Positions 1-13,428 are shown, numbered from the stretch's first letter. The stretch is 64,000 nt of DNA from Pseudomonadota bacterium (GCA_016711215.1 JADJTL010000003.1:496001-560000), one strand, 5' to 3'. Notes: a model not told the origin generated them from the letters alone. Numbers and translations: made by a program.

Positions 1-181
1 CGTCCGCTTGCCGCCCGCCCCTCCCCGTCGACGCCGACACCACCATCGATCGCAATAACACCAGCGCGTTCAGGCGCCGCTCGCGCTGCTGCAGCCCAGC
101 CGCCTGCACCACCGCCGTCAGCGCCTCGTCCGGCAGAATCGCCTCGAACACCTCCCGCACATCGCTGCCTTGCATGCTCAT
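1..181 (-). mobile_element. N-terminal fragment of an IS4-like transposase, cut by the window edge
   Basis: The minus strand reads 60 codons from an ATG at 181 to the left edge without a stop. The reading includes FEAILPDEAL and LQQRERRLNALVLLRSMV, which resemble the N-terminal region of IS4-type transposases that precede the DDE catalytic core. The catalytic region would lie outside the window, so completeness cannot be judged. It sits next to CRISPR-like repeats and a second transposase remnant, which marks this end as an accessory or insertion-prone patch. The family call is recalled from pattern, not from a search. Confidence 0.5.
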
Positions 182-278
182 CCGCCGAGCTGATCACGCC
201 CAACCCTGCTCTTCAAGCCCTCGCTCAACCGATCGTTCTTGCACCGCTTTCCTCCTAACTGGACAGCCATGCTGCGGC

Positions 279-573
279 CCCATCTCCAGCTACCAAGCTG
301 CGGCCCCATTGAAGCTCTCCGCGTCGTCGGCGCTGAGGCGCAGCGTCGCGCTTTCCGCAGCTACCAAGCTGCGGCCCCATTGAAGCTAGCAGCGCGCCGT
401 ACCGCTGTGCCGCGGAGGGGCTCCGACGAATGCTTTCCGCAGCTACCAAGCTGCGGCCCCATTGAACGGGCGCGCTGCACGGAAGCGGGCGGGGGGGCTT
501 TCCGCACAAGTCCGACGGACGACCGCGCACGAAACGCCTTTCCGCAGCTACCAAGCTGCGGCCCCATTGAAGC
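279..573 (+). CRISPR. Short, degenerate CRISPR-like array (four repeats)
   Basis: Four copies of a roughly 37-bp repeat lie at 279-315, 350-386, 432-467 and 537-573. Each carries the perfect hairpin CCGCAGCTACCAAGCTGCGG (8-bp arms, 4-nt loop) followed by CCCCATTGAAGC. The first copy has a divergent 5' third, and half a repeat precedes it at 271-284. The intervening unique segments are 34, 45 and 69 nt, and the last contains a stub of the repeat start at 497-506. A palindromic repeat ending in ATTGAA is typical of class 1 CRISPR repeats, and that end would place the leader to the left. The irregular spacing and damaged copies suggest a decaying array. No cas gene is in the window. A non-CRISPR dispersed palindromic repeat is the main alternative. 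Confidence 0.6.
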
Positions 574-626
574 CCACTGTAAGGGAAGGTCGCCGATGGG
601 CATCGCCCGGACCCAGCCGGGGAGCG

Positions 627-708
627 GGCCGGGGGGGCGGGGGGGGGGGGCGGGGGGCGGGGGGGGCGCGGCGGGGGGGGGCGGGGGGGGGGGGGGGGGG
701 GGGGGGGG
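627..708. repeat. Extreme G tract, ending in 26 uninterrupted G
   Basis: From 627 to 708 the plus strand is almost only G, broken by single C residues, and 683-708 is an unbroken run of 26 G. It lies between the CRISPR-like repeats and a truncated transposase and creates artificial proline- or glycine-rich open frames. It could form G-quadruplexes if real. A sequencing or assembly artefact at a difficult join is equally possible. Confidence 0.8.
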
Positions 709-711
709 TCG

Positions 712-1065
712 CCGGGCACTCGACGCGTCCGTGAGCGTCGTCGCGCGACCGGCACTGCTTGATTCCGCGGAAGTTTCGCTCGGCGGCATCGGCGAAGCGT
801 TGCTGGACGTGCTTGTGCAGCGCGCTGCGGTTGCCCTTAAGCGCCAGCACGAAGTCGGCGCCCGCATCGCGCACGGCGGTGGTGACGGCGGCGGTGCAGG
901 TGTTCGCATCGGCCGTGACCGTGGCGCCGCGAACGTCGAGTATTTGCAGCAGTTCCAGGGCCGCCTCGACCTCGCCACCGGCGCTGGTCCGCTTCAGCCC
1001 AGCATCAACTGTCGCGAGGGGCGCGGTCGCGCTCCCCGTACCCCTGGTGTCGTCGCCGTTGCTGG
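712..1065 (-). pseudogene. Truncated ISAs1-family transposase remnant
   Basis: The minus strand encodes LLQILDVRGATVTADANT and then FVLALKGNRSALHKHVQQRF and DAHGRVEC. These match the order of landmarks in ISAs1 (H-repeat) transposases: the strand around the central catalytic Asp, the LALKGNQ-type motif, and the GHGRIE motif. The N-terminal third is missing upstream. The C-terminal third is missing too, because the reading runs into the G tract just after HGRVE. It is therefore a broken internal segment with no intact start or end. It directly abuts the stop of the lipoprotein gene at 1073. Confidence 0.65.
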
Positions 1066-1072
1066 CGACATG

Positions 1073-2995
1073 CTAGGGCGTAGACGCGACTCCTGTGGCG
1101 GTCACGGCCAACCAGACCGTCCGACGCTCTGGGTCGTTGCTGGAGATGGCGAGGCGGGTGCGACGCAGACCGGTTTTCTCCGGGTGCACGGTGATCTCAA
1201 GTGGGATGGACTCACCGGGCTCGATCGGTCTTAAGAAAAGCGAATGGGGCAAGGAGAAGTCCCCAGGGTCGCCGTCTACGAAGCGCATGTCGTGGAGCAT
1301 GAGGGTCATGCTGCCGGCGTTGAACAGGCGCAGCGAAGCCGCCGGCGACTCGCGTCCGAGCGGCACCGACCCGAAGTCGAAGCGGCCCGTGTAAGGATCG
1401 ATCTCGGTGCAGGAGGTGTCGCAGTCCATGATCGCGATCGCGGGCGCCGCCGCCTTGACCGTCAGCTTCTGAAGGTGTGGCTCGCTGATCGCGCCTTCGC
1501 CGTCGCGCGCGCGCACGGTGATGTGAGCTTCGCCGCTCTGCCGTGGCGTGTAGCTGACCGAGGCACTCCGTTGCCAGGTTCCAGCGGCGAAGCTGAGACT
1601 GCCACCCGCTGTGCTGGCCGGATCGAGCTCGTAGCTGTACTCGAGCGAGGTGCCTCCGGTGTCGGCGGCGGTGACCGTGAGGGTCGCTGGCTGCTGCTCG
1701 TAGACGCGTTGCGGCGCGACCGTCAGGCTGGTGATGGTCGGGGGGGCGTTGAGCAGCGTGACGTAGAGGGTAGCCTTGTCGAGGCCGCCGTTGCCGTCGC
1801 TGACGAAGGCGTTGAACGCGACCTGGTCGCCAACGGCTCCGGCACGAAAGGTGTAGACCTGTCCGTCTTTCACCAGCGTTCCGCTGCCCCCAACGAGCTC
1901 GAGCCGGGTCTCGAGGGTGTCGAGCGACCCATCGGGATCGGTCACCGAGAGGGAGATCACGGCGCTGTCGCCGCGCACCACGCTGACGGGTGTTGCCATG
2001 AGCTGGGTGATGCTCGGGGGGCGATTCACGACTGCGACCTCGAGCTCGGCGGTGGCGGTGGCCCCCTGCGGGTCTTCGGCCGTGACGGCGATCCGTAGCG
2101 AGCCTAGTCGGGTGCCGGCTCTCAGCATCGTCTTGCCGTCCTCGTCGGCCACCGTGCCGCTGCCGGCGAGCACCTTGTAGCTATAGCTCAAGCTCTCCCC
2201 CTCGGGATCGGTGGCCGCGAGCAGCAGCTCGACCTTGTCCTCACGTGGCACGCTCGCGCTCGATGGCGCGAAGCTCGTGATCGACGGCGCTAAGTTGGAG
2301 ACGGCGACGGAGGTCGCGGCCGAAGCCGAGAGTCCGAGGTCGTCGCGGACTGTGAGCCGGACCTCACAGGTCCCGGACGAGCCCAGGGTGAGCGCAACTT
2401 GCGGCCCGGTCCCCGTGATGCTCGCCGAGCAGTTGACCAACTCGTAGTGGTAGGTCAGCAGGTCGCCGTCCGGGTCGGCGGCGACGGCCGTCATTTGGGC
2501 CGTCTTGCCGACCGGCGCGGCGGCATCGAACGCGGTAATCGCGGGACGCGCGTTGACGATCGGGATCACCAGTGCAGCGGTGATCGTATGGCCGCGGCCA
2601 TCGGTGACCTTCACAGTAAGCGCGGCGTTGCCTGGGAGCGACCCAGCGGTGAAGGTGGCATCGGGCCCAGCGCCGGCGATCGCGCCCTCTCCGCTGATCA
2701 CCTGGAAGGCGTAGTGCAGTGGCGGGACGCCCCGCGCGGCAACGTGTAACTGCACCGCCTGGCGCCGGGGTACGGTCGAGCTCGCCGCGCTGAAGTCCAT
2801 CACCTCGAGGGGAACGCTCGACTCTGTTCTTGGCGTGGCGCCGTCGGTTTCGATCGACGCGTCTCGCTCGGACCATGCGCGCGGGCCGGCATCGGCCTGG
2901 CCCCGCGAGGGGGCAGCGTCAATCGTCGTCACCGGGCCATCACCGCACGAGGCGAGCACGCCGAGTGCGGCCCAGAACAAGAGCCTCTGCGACAC
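1073..2995 (-). CDS. Exported lipoprotein with five Ig/PKD-like repeats and an ASH-type C-terminal domain
   Basis: I place the start at a GTG (2995) because it yields a clean lipoprotein signal, SQRLLFWAALGVLASC, with the Cys of the lipobox at about residue 17. The frame stays open to 3250 but the extra residues look non-coding. After a low-complexity linker come about five beta-sandwich repeats of the PKD/cadherin-like kind, separated by linkers such as NARPAI, SNLAPSI, NRPPSI and NAPPTI, with DPDGD and DPEG motifs. The last roughly 110 residues (FDFGSVPLGRESPAASLRLFN, then SNDPERRT) look like an ASH/HYDIN-type or choice-of-anchor D domain. It is probably a surface adhesion or scaffold protein; no enzymatic motif is visible. 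It ends against the IS remnant. Confidence 0.75.
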   Translation of the reverse strand: MSQRLLFWAALGVLASCGDGPVTTIDAAPSRGQADAGPRAWSERDASIETDGATPRTESSVPLEVMDFSAASSTVPRRQAVQLHVAARGVPPLHYAFQVISGEGAIAGAGPDATFTAGSLPGNAALTVKVTDGRGHTITAALVIPIVNARPAITAFDAAAPVGKTAQMTAVAADPDGDLLTYHYELVNCSASITGTGPQVALTLGSSGTCEVRLTVRDDLGLSASAATSVAVSNLAPSITSFAPSSASVPREDKVELLLAATDPEGESLSYSYKVLAGSGTVADEDGKTMLRAGTRLGSLRIAVTAEDPQGATATAELEVAVVNRPPSITQLMATPVSVVRGDSAVISLSVTDPDGSLDTLETRLELVGGSGTLVKDGQVYTFRAGAVGDQVAFNAFVSDGNGGLDKATLYVTLLNAPPTITSLTVAPQRVYEQQPATLTVTAADTGGTSLEYSYELDPASTAGGSLSFAAGTWQRSASVSYTPRQSGEAHITVRARDGEGAISEPHLQKLTVKAAAPAIAIMDCDTSCTEIDPYTGRFDFGSVPLGRESPAASLRLFNAGSMTLMLHDMRFVDGDPGDFSLPHSLFLRPIEPGESIPLEITVHPEKTGLRRTRLAISSNDPERRTVWLAVTATGVASTP

Positions 2996-3232
2996 GGTGG
3001 CGCTCTGCCGGTGGCCGCGGCGCGGTGTCGTGCCTCGTGGCGGTGGCGTGTGTGCCTGCTGCAAGCGGCAGGCTGCGTCCTTCGACGCTCTTGCGTCCTC
3101 TCCCGACGCGTCTCGTGGACGCGCACCGAGGGGTGTCAACGGTGAGACACAGCGTCGTGGCCAGGCGGACGCGCTTCCTGGCCTCGACCAGCAGTTTAAG
3201 CTCTCGCTCAACAACATCTTTTTCATCAACAA

Positions 3233-3258
3233 CCTCCAGCTTGGCATCAAGCTGGAGG
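3233..3258 (-). terminator. Hairpin downstream of the czc operon; the 2996-3342 gap
   Basis: CCTCCAGCTTG at 3233-3243 pairs perfectly with CAAGCTGGAGG at 3248-3258 around the loop GCAT. It lies 85 bp beyond the czcA stop and could end that transcript, although no clear U tract follows on the minus strand. It is the only structure I see in the 347-bp stretch 2996-3342, which is less GC-rich than its surroundings and otherwise holds no supported gene. Confidence 0.45.
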
Positions 3259-3342
3259 ACCACGGTTGCAGCCCCCGTGCCGAGTCTGCTCAAGCCGGAG
3301 CCCTCCGTGCCAACGCGAGTGAGACAGTCGGTTCCTGCGGAA

Positions 3343-7955
<4,613 letters not shown>

Positions 7956-8008
7956 GGCGGGCTTCCTCAGAGGATGGAGGGTTGACCGTCCAGGTGGCGA
8001 CGCGGCGC

Positions 8009-9238
8009 TCATCGGAGCGCTCCGGTGCTCGCCGCGTGCTCGGCGCGGGCCAGCGCTGCGCCGAAGAGGAGCTCGGCGTAGTCGAGCTTCGCTTGCATGA
8101 GCTCGCGGCGAAGAGCGAGCAGCTCGCCCAGCGCGACAGCGCCAGCGTCATAGCTAGCGCTCGCGATTCGCTCGGAGCGCGCGAGCGTCGCGAGCCCCTC
8201 GGCTTCGAAGCGCTGCGCCGCGCTGCTCAGCCTGCGGGCCGTCGCCTGCGCCGTGGCGGCGTCGATCGCCGCCGTGCTTCGCGTCGCCGCCAGCTCCGCG
8301 CGCAGTCGCGCGCCGCGCGCGTTGGCCACCAGGGTCCTACCTTGGCCGTGGTCGAAGACCGGCAGCGCGAGGGTGAGGGTGCCCTGCACGAGGTCGTCGG
8401 CGTCGTCGCGCGCGTAGCTGGCCCCCACAGCGAGGTTCGGCACGCGGCTGGCGAGCCCGAGCTCCGCCTCCGCTCGGGCTTGCTGGATACCGGCCCGCAG
8501 CGCGCGAAGATCGGGTCGGTCGTCGAGGCCCGCTGCGCTCGGAGCGGGGAGGCCGAGCTGGCGCAGGTCCCCGCGGCAGACGAGGACGGTCGCTGGCTGG
8601 AGGCCGAGCAGCGCCTTGAGCCGTCCCTCGGCCTGGGTCTGGGAGGCCCGTGCCCGCTCTGTCTCGCTTCGGGCCCGGACCGCCGCGAGCGTCGCCACGG
8701 CTTGCTCCAGCCCGCCGAGGTCACCCACCTCGTGGCGGCGCGTCGCGACCCGCGCGACGGCCTCGGCGAGGCGGAGGTTCTCCTCGGCGAGGCGGCTGCG
8801 TCGCTCCCAGTAGAGCGCTGCGATGAAGCCGAGGCTGACGTCGCGGAGGAGCAGCCGCTGAGCGTCCTCACGCCGAGCCGCCGTCGCCGCGGCCCCCGCG
8901 CGCGCCGCCTCGACCCGATCGCCGCGCTGCCCACCGAGCTCGAGCCACTGCTGCGCGGACGCCGACCCCTCGACGCTCGTGGCAGCGGCGCGCAGGCGTG
9001 GTCCCGCGGACCCTGAGAGCTGTGGATTGAAGCGCCAAACCGACGCCGCCTCGACCTGGCGCTCGGCCTCGCGCACGCGTGCCCAGGCCGCGGCGAGCGC
9101 GGGTGCCTGCGCCCGGGCGAGCGCGAGCGCGCTGGCGTAGGTGATTTCCACGATCGGTTGCGGCTGCTCCTGCGCGCCTGCGGACGAGGTCCACAGCGAC
9201 GCGCCGAGCAGCAGGCCGATCAGCCTCCTGCAAGACAT
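8009..9238 (-). CDS. czcC: CzcC-type outer-membrane efflux protein (TolC superfamily)
   Basis: Outer-membrane channel of the metal pump. The ATG at 9238 gives a signal peptide (RRLIGLLLGASLWTSSAGAQ) followed by two long alpha-helical repeats of the OEP family. The first begins ITYASALALARAQAPAL and the second lies after about residue 215. The length of 409 residues is normal for CzcC-like proteins. It is the second gene of the czc operon, with a 53-bp gap to czcB and an 89-bp gap to the Cys-rich gene upstream. Confidence 0.9.
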   Translation of the reverse strand: MSCRRLIGLLLGASLWTSSAGAQEQPQPIVEITYASALALARAQAPALAAAWARVREAERQVEAASVWRFNPQLSGSAGPRLRAAATSVEGSASAQQWLELGGQRGDRVEAARAGAAATAARREDAQRLLLRDVSLGFIAALYWERRSRLAEENLRLAEAVARVATRRHEVGDLGGLEQAVATLAAVRARSETERARASQTQAEGRLKALLGLQPATVLVCRGDLRQLGLPAPSAAGLDDRPDLRALRAGIQQARAEAELGLASRVPNLAVGASYARDDADDLVQGTLTLALPVFDHGQGRTLVANARGARLRAELAATRSTAAIDAATAQATARRLSSAAQRFEAEGLATLARSERIASASYDAGAVALGELLALRRELMQAKLDYAELLFGAALARAEHAASTGALR

Positions 9239-9327
9239 CGCATCTCTCCCTTGCTGGGCGCGAGCCGGGTCCCTTGGCGGGCGACGGAGCGTTGCCGCGC
9301 CGACCTACACCAGGGCGTTCGGGTGCT

Positions 9328-9723
9328 TCAGCTGAGGGAGCGCGGCGGTCGAAAGACAGCGGCACCCGCCCCCGACGCCGGGGCGTCGATCGGCGCGAGC
9401 CTGCGCGCGGCGGTCCAGCCGACTGCGCTCGAGGTCAAGGGGAGGGGGAGGACGGCCATCGCGAGGCCGAGGCAGCAGCCGCACTGCGGGCAGTCGCCGG
9501 GACACGCGTCCTCACCCGAGTCTGCCGCGGCGGCTTCCACGCGATCACCTGCGCGCTCGACCTGAGCCGCCTCGACACAGGGACACGAAAGGCCGCAGGT
9601 GCTCGAGCTGGCCACGAACCCAGGCGAGCCCCCGAGCCCGGCGGGACCGAAGAACACGCCAACCGCCAGCAGCAAGCAGGCTGCCGCGCGCGGGGCGTCG
9701 ACGATGTACCGGTTTTTGGTCAA
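9328..9723 (-). CDS. Small Cys-rich exported protein heading the czc operon
   Basis: 131 residues from a TTG start, the only plausible start in frame; no clear ribosome site is visible. A hydrophobic stretch at about 12-35 (RAAACLLLAVGVFFGPAG) looks like a signal or anchor. Two Cys clusters follow, TCGLSCPCVEAAQ and ACPGDCPQCGCC, which are suited to binding soft metal ions in the periplasm. Position directly upstream of czcC suggests a role in metal sensing or delivery to the pump, which is inference. I do not recognise a named family. Confidence 0.6.
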   Translation of the reverse strand: MTKNRYIVDAPRAAACLLLAVGVFFGPAGLGGSPGFVASSSTCGLSCPCVEAAQVERAGDRVEAAAADSGEDACPGDCPQCGCCLGLAMAVLPLPLTSSAVGWTAARRLAPIDAPASGAGAAVFRPPRSLS

Positions 9724-9833
9724 GGCTGCTGCGTAGCGTAGCAGGAAGTGGCGTGGAGGGCACGCCGGCGACGCTGCCCGCTGAGCGCTTGGGGTCGGTG
9801 GGGGGTTGGCGCGGGTTGGCGGCTGGCGCGTGG

Positions 9834-10811
9834 TTAGCGGGGGACCATCAGGACGAGCTTGCCGGTGGTTTCGTTGGACTGGAGGAGGGCGTGGGCGGCC
9901 TCAGCCTCGGTGATGGTGAAGACGCGGTCGATCACGGCGCGGAGCTTGCCGCTCGCCACCAGCGGCCAGACGCGGCGCTCGAGCTCCCGTGTCAGCTCGG
10001 CCTTCTCCTCCACGCTGCGGCCGCGCAGCACGGAGCCGATGATGCGCAGGCGGCGCGTCAACAGGTCGCCTAGCGGCAGCTCGGCCTTGGCGCCCCCGAG
10101 CAGGCCGATCACGACGAGACGGCCACCGACGCGCAGCGCCGCCAGGTTGCGGGCGAGGTAGGAAGCGCCGACGGGGTCGAGGATTACGTCGACGCCGCGC
10201 CCCTCGGTCAGGGCCTTGACGCCGGCAACGAAGTCCTCCTGCTCGCGGTCGAAGACGACCGTGGCCCCGAGCTGCAACAAGCGGGGCAGCTTGCTGGCGC
10301 TGGCCGTCGCGTAGACCGGCGAGCCGAGGGCGGCGCAGAGCTGAATCGCCACGGTGCCGATGCCGGAGGCGCCGGCATGGATCAGCGCGTGCTCGCCGGG
10401 CCGCAGGCGCGCCTCGGCGTAGAGGTTGAGGTAGCTGGTGTAGAGCGCCTCGGGCAGGGCCGCTGCCTCCGCGAAGGAGATGTTGCCGGGCACGCGCAGG
10501 AGTAGCTCGGCGGGGCAGGTGACGTACTGCGCGTAGCCTCCGCCGGGGAGCAGGGCGCAGACGCGATCGCCGACGCTCCAGCCGGAGACCTGGTCGCCGC
10601 ATTGCACGACCTCCCCCGCGACCTCGAGGCCCAGCAGCTCGCTGGCCCCGGGGGGGGGCGCGTAGCGTCCTTTGCGCTGCAGCAGATCGGCGCGGTTGAC
10701 CGCGGTCGCGCGCGCGTTGATCAAGACCTCGCCAGGCAGGGGCAAGGGCTGCGGCACCTCCTGCCAAAGCAGGCTCTGGCGCGCATCCTGCGCCACGACG
10801 ATCGCCTTCAT
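9834..10811 (-). CDS. NADPH:quinone reductase, medium-chain dehydrogenase (PIG3-like)
   Basis: 325 residues. The N-terminal GroES-like fold (MKAIVV, VNRADLLQRKGRYAPPPG, LGLEVAGEVV) lacks the zinc ligands of alcohol dehydrogenases, as quinone reductases do. The nucleotide-binding half shows HAGASGIGTVAIQL and later VVIGLLGG. The pattern is that of the TP53I3/PIG3 subgroup, which reduces quinones with NADPH. It starts one base after the sucrose synthase stop (TGAAATG), so the two are co-translated, though no functional link between them is obvious. Confidence 0.88.
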   Translation of the reverse strand: MKAIVVAQDARQSLLWQEVPQPLPLPGEVLINARATAVNRADLLQRKGRYAPPPGASELLGLEVAGEVVQCGDQVSGWSVGDRVCALLPGGGYAQYVTCPAELLLRVPGNISFAEAAALPEALYTSYLNLYAEARLRPGEHALIHAGASGIGTVAIQLCAALGSPVYATASASKLPRLLQLGATVVFDREQEDFVAGVKALTEGRGVDVILDPVGASYLARNLAALRVGGRLVVIGLLGGAKAELPLGDLLTRRLRIIGSVLRGRSVEEKAELTRELERRVWPLVASGKLRAVIDRVFTITEAEAAHALLQSNETTGKLVLMVPR

Positions 10812-10812
10812 T

Positions 10813-13299
10813 TCAGTCGCCTCCCGTGCGCCCAGGCTGCAGCGGTCCGGCCGCGTAGTCGCGACGCGGCACCTGTTTCATCAAGGGACGGAGCTGCAGC
10901 GTGTAGAACGTTTCCAAGTAGCGCGCCATCGGTTCGCGCTCGCGCGCGGCGAGCTGCCCGCAGCACCGACTGACCTGCGTCAGCGTCACCAGGCGCTCCG
11001 CGTAGCGCGCCCAGTTATAGTGCAGCTCGACCCGTTCGAGCGCGGCCCGCGACACCATCGTCCAGCGCGCGGGGTCATCGCGACAGCGCTCGAAGAACTC
11101 GGCCATCCGCTCGGCCGCCTGCTCGCCCTGGGCCGGGTCGAGGTGAAAACCCGAGCTGCCATCCTCGATGATCTCGCGCGGTCCGCCGTGGCAGGTGGCG
11201 AAGGTCGGCAGGCCGCAGGACATCGCCTCTATCACCGTCAGACCGAAGCCCTCGTGGACCGCAGGCTGGACGAAGGCCCCGCGGCTGTCGGCGACGTAGC
11301 GGTAGAGCTCGCCGACCAGCGCCTTCTCGAGCAGCAGGCCGAGCCAGCGCAGTTGGCCGTCGAGCTGATGCTCGTCCATCAGATCATGCAGGCGCTCGAT
11401 CTGGCCGCGCTCGTCATCATCGTCGGTGCGGCCGGGGTCGACGCGGCCGGCCACGACCAAGAGGTTGACCTGCTCGCGCAGGCGCGGGCTGCGGCCAAAC
11501 CACTCGACCAGACCGGAGATGTTCTTGACGCGGTCGAGCCGGGTGATGGCGAAGAGCAGCGGCTTGTCGCGGTCCTCGAGCACGCCGCGCGCGTCGGGTC
11601 GGACGTCATCGCCATAGAGCAGCTCCTCCAACTCAGTGTGCAGGTCGGTGAAGCGGCGCGCGCTCTCGTCGTAGGGGAAGTACACGGCCGGATCGGCCCC
11701 GGGCGGGAGGATGTTGAAGCGGGCATCGAAGGGATCGACGCCGTCGACGACGCGGTAGAGCCCGGGCAGCGTGAAGGCCGCATGGCTCTCGTATTGGCCC
11801 ACGCCGCCGGCGGCGGTCCCCGCCAGCTCCTGAAAGCTGCTGACGACGACGAAGTCGGCGCCGTTCATCGCCAGCAGATCGGCGCTGACCTGGCAGCCGA
11901 AGTGATACTGGCGATCGTGCCGTCGCCACTCGAGGTCGGCGTGGGGGCGCTTGGTCTTCTCGAGCGCGTGCGCCACGCTGCCCAAGGTGACGCCCTGCCG
12001 CTGCGCGATCAGCCAGGCGACCAGGTTGCCGTCGGAGTAGTTGCCCAGCAGCAGGCTGGGCGGGCCCCCGAGCTCCGCCAGCAGCTCGCGTTCGACCTCG
12101 GCCGCGAAGTCCTCGAGGTAGGGCCAGAGCTCGAAGCGCGAGATCCACTGCGGCACCACCTCGCCGCTGCGGTCGCGGAAGGGCACCCGCATGATGTGCG
12201 CGTGCCGCGTGCCCCCGATCGCCTCGATCGGCTCGCTGCAGGTCGTCGAGGGCGACTCCGGGATCAGGCGCGTGACGACGATGATCTGCGGGTCGATCTC
12301 GAGCCCCTGATCGGCGAAGCGGCGCCGCAGCTCACCCTCCAGCGCCCGCACCTGGTCGAGGATGTAGACCACCTGCCCGCCGGTGTCGGCGCGCCCGAGG
12401 ACATGGGCCTGCCCAAAGAAGCCGTGGGGCGAGATTACGACCACCGAGGTGACGAGCGGCAAGCGCGCGAAGAGTCGCTGGAGACCGGTCGTATCCGGTG
12501 CCGCGAGCAGATCGCTCAAGAGGCGCATCGTCTCGCGGGCGCGACCCGCGGTGCCGCCCCAGCCGGGGGCGAAGCCGAGCGCGCTCAGGCGCTCCTCGAT
12601 CGCCGGCCAGCGCGCGCTCGAGGCCACCGCCGCGAGCTCAGCGTCGGCGCGCGCCAGCGCCTGGCGCAAGGGCTCCGGCTGCAGCAACTCCGGCTGCAGC
12701 AGCAGGGGTCGGCCGCGATGCCGCACCTGCCCGAGGAAGGCCACGAGCTGCGCCGCGGCCGGGGATCCGCCACGGGCCAGGCGCTCGGCCAGCCAATGGC
12801 ATGATTGGGTCAACCCCTGGCCGATGCCGCGCGCATCGCGGGCGCGCGGTAGGGCGCCACGAAAGACGCCAAAGTCGAGCTCGAGGGGCCAGGGGTAGGG
12901 CTCGGTATCGCCGAGCACCAGGCGTTCTTTGGCGGCGAGGAAGGCCCGCAAGGCGATCGACTCGACCAGCGGATGCTCGACGTGCAGGCGCAGGTAGCGC
13001 CACTGTCCGACCTCGAGGCGCAGCGCCAGGTAGAGCCAGGGCGGCTGCCAAACCGCGTCGTCGGCGAGCGCCAACGCCCGCGCCAGGGCGCCGGGCGCGG
13101 GCGGGCGCTCGTGCGGCGCCTTCTTCGCCCCCGGCCCGCGCGCCTGCAGGGCCTCCCAACGCTGCCGCAGCTCGCCCACCGCCGGCAGCGGCAGCTTAGC
13201 CGCAGCGAGCTGCTGCAGCCAGGCGCCAAAGCCGGGGTCTTGGGCGCGCTGCCGCGCGAGCCCGTCCACGAGCTCGTTGCTTCCGTTCTCGGCCACCAC
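10813..13299 (-). CDS. Sucrose synthase (GT4 family)
   Basis: 828 residues, close to the roughly 800 of plant and cyanobacterial enzymes, which reversibly convert sucrose plus a nucleoside diphosphate to NDP-glucose and fructose. Hallmarks are SPHGFFGQAHVLGRADTGGQ at the start of the catalytic region and YSDGNLVAWLIAQ. The GT4 E-x7-E motif is at Glu683-Glu691 in EGFGLTVIEAMSCGLPTFAT, followed by HGGPREII. The C-terminal YLETFYTLQLRPLMKQVP also matches plant enzymes. The N-terminal regulatory part (residues 1-270) is weakly conserved. GTG at 13299 follows GGGAG; a second GTG at 13296 is equally placed. No sucrose-phosphate synthase or fructokinase lies nearby. Confidence 0.93.
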   Translation of the reverse strand: MVAENGSNELVDGLARQRAQDPGFGAWLQQLAAAKLPLPAVGELRQRWEALQARGPGAKKAPHERPPAPGALARALALADDAVWQPPWLYLALRLEVGQWRYLRLHVEHPLVESIALRAFLAAKERLVLGDTEPYPWPLELDFGVFRGALPRARDARGIGQGLTQSCHWLAERLARGGSPAAAQLVAFLGQVRHRGRPLLLQPELLQPEPLRQALARADAELAAVASSARWPAIEERLSALGFAPGWGGTAGRARETMRLLSDLLAAPDTTGLQRLFARLPLVTSVVVISPHGFFGQAHVLGRADTGGQVVYILDQVRALEGELRRRFADQGLEIDPQIIVVTRLIPESPSTTCSEPIEAIGGTRHAHIMRVPFRDRSGEVVPQWISRFELWPYLEDFAAEVERELLAELGGPPSLLLGNYSDGNLVAWLIAQRQGVTLGSVAHALEKTKRPHADLEWRRHDRQYHFGCQVSADLLAMNGADFVVVSSFQELAGTAAGGVGQYESHAAFTLPGLYRVVDGVDPFDARFNILPPGADPAVYFPYDESARRFTDLHTELEELLYGDDVRPDARGVLEDRDKPLLFAITRLDRVKNISGLVEWFGRSPRLREQVNLLVVAGRVDPGRTDDDDERGQIERLHDLMDEHQLDGQLRWLGLLLEKALVGELYRYVADSRGAFVQPAVHEGFGLTVIEAMSCGLPTFATCHGGPREIIEDGSSGFHLDPAQGEQAAERMAEFFERCRDDPARWTMVSRAALERVELHYNWARYAERLVTLTQVSRCCGQLAAREREPMARYLETFYTLQLRPLMKQVPRRDYAAGPLQPGRTGGD

Positions 13300-13428
13300 A
13301 GGCTCCCGTCAGCACAGCCCGGTGCGCCAGTCCGCGCTCACGCTAGATCGCTTTGCCAAGGTTGGGAAGCCGCTGCCAAGGCGCCCCCCAGGAAGGCGCG
13401 GCGAAGCCGTGAGCGACAAGCTGTAATC

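Noticed and set aside
239..1234. 331-residue plus-strand open frame rich in Gly, and Pro-rich minus-strand frames at 255-978
   Set aside because: They are produced by the CRISPR-like repeats and the G tract and have no recognisable protein features.
10672..12804. 710-residue plus-strand frame antisense to sucrose synthase
   Set aside because: It is the mirror of a well-supported gene in very GC-rich DNA and is dominated by Ala, Arg, Leu and Gln with no motifs.
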